Assembly (NCBI RefSeq): GCF_016595525.1
Contig: NZ_JAENII010000004.1
Location: 248,001-312,000 of the forward strand
Source: Haloferula rosea
GTDB lineage: Bacteria; Verrucomicrobiota; Verrucomicrobiia; Verrucomicrobiales; Akkermansiaceae
DNA: 64,000 bases
Reading direction: 5' to 3'
Shown: in pieces, positions 59,596 through 64,000 of the stretch
Position numbering within the stretch: the first letter of the stretch is position 1
Layout of the letters: every line of letters starts with the position of its first letter
Notes under the pieces: model-generated
The model's input: the letters and a program-made list of their open reading frames with translations, nothing else
Databases searched by the model: none
What the model was told of the DNA's origin: nothing
Program-made: the position numbers and the translations under genes

Positions 59596-61005
59596 ATGAA
59601 ATTTCTCCTGACGATTCTCCTCGGAGCTGCGCTTGCGCAGGCGAAGCCGAATATCGTGGTGATCCTCGCCGATGACCTCGGCGTGGGTGATGTCTCCTGC
59701 TACTATGACAAGGGTAAGATCAAGACACCGAATCTCGATGCGCTGGCGGCGGCGGGGATGAGGTTCACGGACGGGCACAGCAATGCCTCGGTATGCACGC
59801 CGACGCGCTACGGGGTGCTCACCGGGCGTTACTGTTGGCGCAGCCGGCTGAAGCGTGGGGTTCTGAATGGCTACAGTCAGGCCTTGATCGAGGAGGACCG
59901 GGCGACGGTTGCCTCGGTCTTGCAGGAAGCGGGATACCGGACGGCATGCATCGGCAAGTGGCACCTCGGGATGAACATCGCGAAGTCGGGGGGCAAGTGG
60001 GACTACGATGGGAAGATCGAGCGGGGGCCGACGACGGTGGGCTTTGATACCTTTCTCGGGATCACGGCGTCGCTCGACATGCCGCCGTATGCCTTGGTGA
60101 AGGATGACCGCTTCATTCAGAAGCCGGACGAGGAGTTCGAGGCGGTGAAGAAGCAACTCGATTACATCCGTGGTGGCGCGATTTCGTCGGAGTTCAAGCA
60201 CATCGACTATCTGCCGCTGGTCGCGGAGCAGGCCGAGGAATTCATCGTGAAGGAGGCGGGAAAGGACGCTCCGTTCTTTCTCTACCTGCCGCTGCCTTCA
60301 CCTCACAAGCCGGTCATTCCGAACGAGGACTTTCAGGGGAGTTCCGGGATCGGACAGTACGGCGACTACGTGGTGGAAACCGACTGGGCGGTCGGGCGCG
60401 TGATGGCGGCCTTGAAGAAGGCGGGTGTGGAGCGGAACACGATGGTGGTCTTTACCAGTGACAACGCATCATTCGCCGTGCCGGAGGCCTATGAGACGAT
60501 TCAGAAGGGACATCGGGTGAACGGGGACTTTCGTGGTCAGAAGACGGACGTGCTGGAAGGCGGACACCGTGTGCCCTTCATGATCTCGTGGCCGGAGAAG
60601 ATTGGGGGTGGTCAGGTCTCGGATCAGGTGATCTGCACCACCGACATCATGGCGACCTGTGTGGCTGCCGCCGGCCTTTCCCTGCCGGAGGGTTCTGCCG
60701 AGGACAGCGTGGATTTCATGCCCGTGCTCGAAGGAAAACACCAGAGCGGGGCGCTGCGGGAGTTCACCATCCACCATTCGGGCAGTGGCATGTTTGCACT
60801 GCGGAAGGGGGGCTGGAAGTTGATTGTGGGCAAGGGCTCGGGAGGGCGCACGAGGATGCCGAAGAGCGCGGCCCGGATCCAACTCTACAACTTGAAGGAC
60901 GATCCGGGCGAGACGACGAATCTACAGGCGAAGCACCCGGAGGTAGTTCAGGAACTCACCGCCCTGCTCGAGGCTTGCAGGGCATCGGGCGGTGGTCGGA
61001 AGTGA
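59596..61005 (+). CDS. Sulfatase, CxPxR type
   Basis: A 469-residue protein with signal peptide MKFLLTILLGAALAQAKPN, then NIVVILADDLGVGDVSCY (the metal-binding Asp-Asp) and the formylglycine site NASVCTPTRYGVLTGRYC (C-T-P-T-R). The Cys is converted to formylglycine by a maturation enzyme. GKWHLG and the C-terminal LYNLKDDPGETTNLQAKHPE are typical. It hydrolyses sulfate esters on glycans or other molecules in the periplasm. The start at 59596 gives the signal; a frame extension to 59533 exists and overlaps argB. Confidence 0.94.
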   Translation: MKFLLTILLGAALAQAKPNIVVILADDLGVGDVSCYYDKGKIKTPNLDALAAAGMRFTDGHSNASVCTPTRYGVLTGRYCWRSRLKRGVLNGYSQALIEEDRATVASVLQEAGYRTACIGKWHLGMNIAKSGGKWDYDGKIERGPTTVGFDTFLGITASLDMPPYALVKDDRFIQKPDEEFEAVKKQLDYIRGGAISSEFKHIDYLPLVAEQAEEFIVKEAGKDAPFFLYLPLPSPHKPVIPNEDFQGSSGIGQYGDYVVETDWAVGRVMAALKKAGVERNTMVVFTSDNASFAVPEAYETIQKGHRVNGDFRGQKTDVLEGGHRVPFMISWPEKIGGGQVSDQVICTTDIMATCVAAAGLSLPEGSAEDSVDFMPVLEGKHQSGALREFTIHHSGSGMFALRKGGWKLIVGKGSGGRTRMPKSAARIQLYNLKDDPGETTNLQAKHPEVVQELTALLEACRASGGGRK

Positions 61006-61054
61006 AGCCCGGCCGGCGTGGTCTGCTGCGTGGGCGCCTGGAGGCCCGCGTGCC

Positions 61055-62245
61055 TTACTCCGGTGTCCAGCTGCTCTTGGCGTATTCGGCCGCCAGTGCC
61101 TCAAGGGACTTGCCGGTGATATCCTGCCAGATGCCCGGCTGGTAATTTTCGGCGATGATGCTCTGCGACACCGCCTTCACAATCGGCTTCTGATAGGTCG
61201 CTTCGAGGTAGAGCAGGAAGGCCGTGGACGGCCAGTAACTGCCGAAAGGGTTGTCGCGCTGGATGTTCCGCCGGCAGTGACGGGCCCAGGCGTCGTCGGG
61301 GTTCAGCTTGAAACGGACGTAGTCGGCGGAGCCTTCGGTGAACCATCCCGGCCCCCGACCCCGGTAGTCCTGAAGGACGTGGCTGAGCTCATGGATGAAG
61401 ACACCGATGGTGTCTTCGGGGTTGCGGCGGAGATGGGCGGTGGAAATCGTGATGTTGCGCCCTTCGGCGTAGGCGGGGGCCTTGATGCCGGGCTTGAAGG
61501 TCACATGGACCACCTTGGAGGCTGCGTCGCTGTGCTGGCCGAGCAGGTCCAGAGTCGGCGCCCAACTGGAGGTGAAGGCCTCATGGATGCGACCGATCAG
61601 CGGCTCGAGGTCGCGGGCCGCACTGAAGTCGACCTTCAGCCTGAGCAGGTAGGGTTCCTTGTGGTGAACGACTTCGGATTGGAGGGTTTTTTCGCCGGCC
61701 GAGAAGGCGCGGTCGGCGGGATGCAGCAGCAACTGGGGAGGGATGGGGCCGCGGCGGCCGTCGGGAAAAGTCACGTTGAGCTCAAGCTTCTCACTGACCG
61801 TTGCCTCGAAGTAGCTCAGCTCGAAAGGATAGAATCCCTGCTTGAGATCAACGGTCGCGGATTTCGCCGTCGCGCTGTGAAGGCCGTCGAGATCGATGAT
61901 GGTTTCCCCTGCGATCCGGAGTTTGGAGCCATCATCGCTGGTGAGGGTGAATTGGTGGGTGCCCGCATCGGTGACGTGAAGGATGCCGTGGAAGCGGCAG
62001 GCGAAATGGTCGTCGCGCTTTCGGATGGAGAGGTCGGGTGAACTCACCACTCCATGGCTCATGCCGTCCAGCGTGTGGAAACGCGGCAGCCTGCTCCATG
62101 TTCCCTCGGCGTAGTCGCTGTGCAGTCCGGGAGTGAGCGCGGGGAGCGGGCCGGACTTCGACCCGTCGAGCGTGTACAACAGGGCATCGGCGCTGAGCCC
62201 AAGTCCCAGACCCGCGAGGCAGAGCAGCGTGAGGAGTCGGAGCAT
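61055..62245 (-). CDS. PA14 domain plus basic secretory-type zinc protease
   Basis: A 396-residue protein with signal peptide MLRLLTLLCLAGLGLGLSAD. The N-terminal half has the PA14 lectin-like fold (CRFHGILHVTDAGTHQFTLT SDDG, GETIIDLDGLHS, KQGFYPFELSYFEA). The C-terminal half carries the zinc-protease motif HELSHVLQDYRGRGPGWFTE (HExxH) found in plant-type basic secretory proteins (PF04450 type). Such domains act on proteins at the surface. The start at 62245 excludes an 11-residue upstream frame. Convergent with the sulfatase, with 49 bp between. Confidence 0.85.
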   Translation of the reverse strand: MLRLLTLLCLAGLGLGLSADALLYTLDGSKSGPLPALTPGLHSDYAEGTWSRLPRFHTLDGMSHGVVSSPDLSIRKRDDHFACRFHGILHVTDAGTHQFTLTSDDGSKLRIAGETIIDLDGLHSATAKSATVDLKQGFYPFELSYFEATVSEKLELNVTFPDGRRGPIPPQLLLHPADRAFSAGEKTLQSEVVHHKEPYLLRLKVDFSAARDLEPLIGRIHEAFTSSWAPTLDLLGQHSDAASKVVHVTFKPGIKAPAYAEGRNITISTAHLRRNPEDTIGVFIHELSHVLQDYRGRGPGWFTEGSADYVRFKLNPDDAWARHCRRNIQRDNPFGSYWPSTAFLLYLEATYQKPIVKAVSQSIIAENYQPGIWQDITGKSLEALAAEYAKSSWTPE

Positions 62246-62277
62246 GGGAGGTCGACTCACGGGCCCGGTGGCTCCCA

Positions 62278-62652
62278 TCAGCGTTCGAGGATCTCGACCT
62301 CGTAGCCGTCGGGGTCGGTGACGAAGGCCATCTTGCGCTCGCCGGAGCTGAATTTTTCGCGCCAGCCGTCGGGCCAGATCTCGATGCCGGATTTCTCGAC
62401 CTTGTCGCAGTAGTCGATGATGTCCGGCACGCCGAGGGCGATGTGCATAAGGTCTTCCGGGCAGGTCGTCTTGTAGTCGGCGGACCAGGTCAGTTCGAGG
62501 AAGCAGTCGTTGCCGGGGAGTTCGAGGAAGGCGAGTTGGTTCCCTTGTGGCGAGGTCTTCCTTTCCTTTTCCTGATATCCGAGCTTTTCGTAAAAGGCGA
62601 TGGTGGCATCGAGGTCCTGGACGCGGATGCGGGTGTGGAGAAACTTGATCAT
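62278..62652 (-). CDS. gloA: Lactoylglutathione lyase (glyoxalase I)-like
   Basis: A 124-residue VOC protein. The four metal ligands of glyoxalase I are all present: His6 in FLHTRIRV, Glu in CFLELTW, His in LMHIALGV, and Glu in DGYEVEILER. It would convert the hemithioacetal of methylglyoxal and glutathione (or another thiol) to a lactoyl thioester. The ATG at 62652 fits; no earlier residues belong to the family. Divergent from the universal stress gene. Confidence 0.82.
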   Translation of the reverse strand: MIKFLHTRIRVQDLDATIAFYEKLGYQEKERKTSPQGNQLAFLELPGNDCFLELTWSADYKTTCPEDLMHIALGVPDIIDYCDKVEKSGIEIWPDGWREKFSSGERKMAFVTDPDGYEVEILER

Positions 62653-62776
62653 GTCGGGCGTAGTCTGGAGTGGGTTTCGGCGCCTGTCATGGGCGAATCG
62701 CGCATGATTTGCGATTGCACGCGCATGCCTTTTCGAAGGGTCGTCAAACCGTGAATCGGGTGCTAGGGTTTCCATC

Positions 62777-63214
62777 ATGAAGAAAATTATCGCTGCAGTG
62801 GACTTTTCGGACTCGACCCAAGGGGTCGTGGAGATGGCTTCGGCGCAGGCACAAGCCTTCGGTGCGGAGCTTCATTTGGTGCATGTGCTCGAACCTGAGC
62901 CGGCCTACACGGCTTATGGTTTCACGCCGGACGAGTTCCCGGCCATGCATGTGTTTCAGGAGGAGGCGCGGAAGCGTGCAACCAAGCGTTTGGAAGAGCT
63001 GGCGGCTGGAACGCCCGGCGCTTCTTCGCGGTTGGCGGAGGGCAGCCCCATGGCGGCGATCTCCGACTACGTGAAGGAAACGGATGCGGATCTCGTGGTG
63101 CTGGGTTCCCACGGCCATGGCATGGTCGCTTCGCTGCTGCTCGGTTCGGTGGCTGAAGGCATGGTCCGCAAGGCGCTGGTGCCCACGCTGGTCGTTCCCG
63201 CGCCTGAGAAGTAG
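62777..63214 (+). CDS. Universal stress protein, UspA family
   Basis: A 145-residue protein with IIAAVDFSDSTQGVVEMAS at the N-terminus and the G-2x-G-9x-G(S/T) ATP-binding motif GSHGHGMVASLLLGSVAEGM near the C-terminus, so it is an ATP-binding type UspA. It is induced by diverse stress in other bacteria. It follows the glyoxalase by 124 bp in divergent orientation. Confidence 0.95.
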   Translation: MKKIIAAVDFSDSTQGVVEMASAQAQAFGAELHLVHVLEPEPAYTAYGFTPDEFPAMHVFQEEARKRATKRLEELAAGTPGASSRLAEGSPMAAISDYVKETDADLVVLGSHGHGMVASLLLGSVAEGMVRKALVPTLVVPAPEK

Positions 63215-63315
63215 CAGAGCCCGATCGCACGACGGTTCGGAAGGGGACTGCGAGCATGTCGCAGACCTCCGTGGATTCGTGTAGGAAACGTTCTGGGAAC
63301 GAAGTATGGAGAGGC

Positions 63316-64000
63316 ATGCTTCGACCTCTGCTGCTGCTTGGTATTTCGCTGAATCTGACCCTACTCGGTGCGGACAAGCCCGAGAGACCGAACATCCTCT
63401 GGATCACGAGTGAGGACAACTCGGCCCACTGGATCGGCTGCTATGGAAACGAGCAGGCGAAGACGCCACGGATCGATGCGCTTGCGGACGAAGGCCACCT
63501 GTTCCTGCACGCCTACTCGAATGCTCCGGTCTGCGCGGTGGCTCGCTCGACCATCCTCAATGGCGCCTATGCCGTGACCCAGGGGACGCAGCACATGCGC
63601 AGCCGGCATCCGATTCCGGAGCGCTTCAAGTCGTATGTGTCCTACCTCCGGGGGCAGGGATACTACTGCACCAACCGCTCGAAGACCGATTTCAACTTCA
63701 AGGGCGATGACCGCGCGATCTGGGATGAGTGCAGCGGGAAGGCACACTACAAGAATCGTGCGGAAGGGCAGCCATTCATGGCGGTGTTCAATCTAACGGT
63801 GAGCCATGAGAGTTCGCTGTTCCCCAACAAGCGGGGCAAGGAGCCGAGGCGGCTGGCGGCATCCGAGGTCGATGTGCCGCCGTATCTTCCGGACCTGCCG
63901 GAAGTGCGGAAGGACATCGCGGCGTATCATGACAAGATCACGACCATGGATGGCCAGGTGGGTGAACTGCTCGACGAGTTGGAGAAGGCGGGTTTGGCTG
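63316..64000 (+). CDS. Sulfatase, CxAxR type, 3' truncated by window end
   Basis: The first 228 residues are seen, then the window stops. Signal peptide MLRPLLLLGISLNLTLLGAD, then NILWITSEDNSAHWIGCYGN (metal-binding acidic pair as SED, not DDL) and the active site SNAPVCAVARSTILNG. The Cys-x-Ala-x-Arg core replaces the canonical Cys-x-Pro-x-Arg. A GGAGAGG purine stretch ends two bases before the ATG at 63316, a rare Shine-Dalgarno-like match in this window. Family known from marine PVC sulfatase expansions. Confidence 0.9.
   Translation, partial: MLRPLLLLGISLNLTLLGADKPERPNILWITSEDNSAHWIGCYGNEQAKTPRIDALADEGHLFLHAYSNAPVCAVARSTILNGAYAVTQGTQHMRSRHPIPERFKSYVSYLRGQGYYCTNRSKTDFNFKGDDRAIWDECSGKAHYKNRAEGQPFMAVFNLTVSHESSLFPNKRGKEPRRLAASEVDVPPYLPDLPEVRKDIAAYHDKITTMDGQVGELLDELEKAGLA

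Noticed and set aside
1-64000. tRNA, rRNA, CRISPR array, prophage or IS with terminal repeats
   Set aside because: I scanned for the tRNA T-loop consensus, rRNA-like conserved segments, regularly spaced repeats and transposases with flanking inverted ends, and found none apart from the RAYT/REP locus.

Overview
The window looks like a high-GC chromosomal segment from the PVC superphylum, most likely Verrucomicrobiota (class Verrucomicrobiae). The reasons are family content: four secreted PQQ-type beta-propeller proteins, a HEAT-rich PVC-type haem c protein, a tandem DUF1080 protein, two PEP-CTERM proteins, sulfatases with CxPxR and CxAxR active sites, isolated pseudopilins, and secreted proteins ending in the FYRI/FFRL tail common in this group. 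I see no rRNA, tRNA, CRISPR array or prophage. Most genes have no Shine-Dalgarno sequence; they have A or G at -3 instead.

Layout. 1-9736 (minus strand): a DUF3311/SSF transporter/ANL ligase operon, a RAYT transposase bracketed by REP-like repeats, two PQQ propeller proteins and a TonB-dependent receptor. 9959-15230: a third PQQ propeller, DUF2237, a 35-residue membrane peptide, a PhoX-like phosphatase, a Pro/Ala-rich membrane protein with a 55-residue partner, and an AraC regulator. 15235-18711 (minus): an operon of a DUF6607-like protein, a PEP-CTERM protein, a secreted protein and a pseudopilin. 18841-23542: trxA, then hemL-DUF1287-marC and a DEAD-box helicase. 23792-28000: a second pseudopilin, a Gfo/Idh/MocA plus DUF1080 pair suited to 3-keto-glycoside chemistry, a VOC protein and a zinc-ribbon protein.

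27965-33410: HEAT, ankyrin and DUF3472-like proteins of unknown role. 33513-37484: nucleotide-pool and redox housekeeping (two Nudix proteins, rdgB, dinB, two secreted thioredoxin-like proteins). 37550-41011: a tightly overlapped operon of a DUF2868 membrane protein, a DUF3482 GTPase and a Cys-cluster protein. This is the best candidate for an uncharacterised multi-protein system. 41033-45325: a 1430-residue secreted Asp-box/Ig-like protein, followed by an intergenic stretch of about 500 bp.

45824-54204: a glycosyltransferase, a fourth PQQ propeller, uvrB and the large haem c protein. 54205-57167: a sugar nucleotidyltransferase and an aminoglycoside-type kinase, reminiscent of MurU/AmgK, separated by a PEP-CTERM gene. 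57232-64000: a CHASE2-like membrane protein, argB, a sulfatase, a PA14 plus basic-secretory-protease protein, glyoxalase I, a universal stress protein and a sulfatase cut by the window end. Together the genes suggest an aerobic, surface-glycan-degrading heterotroph. All functions come from reading motifs; no database search was run.
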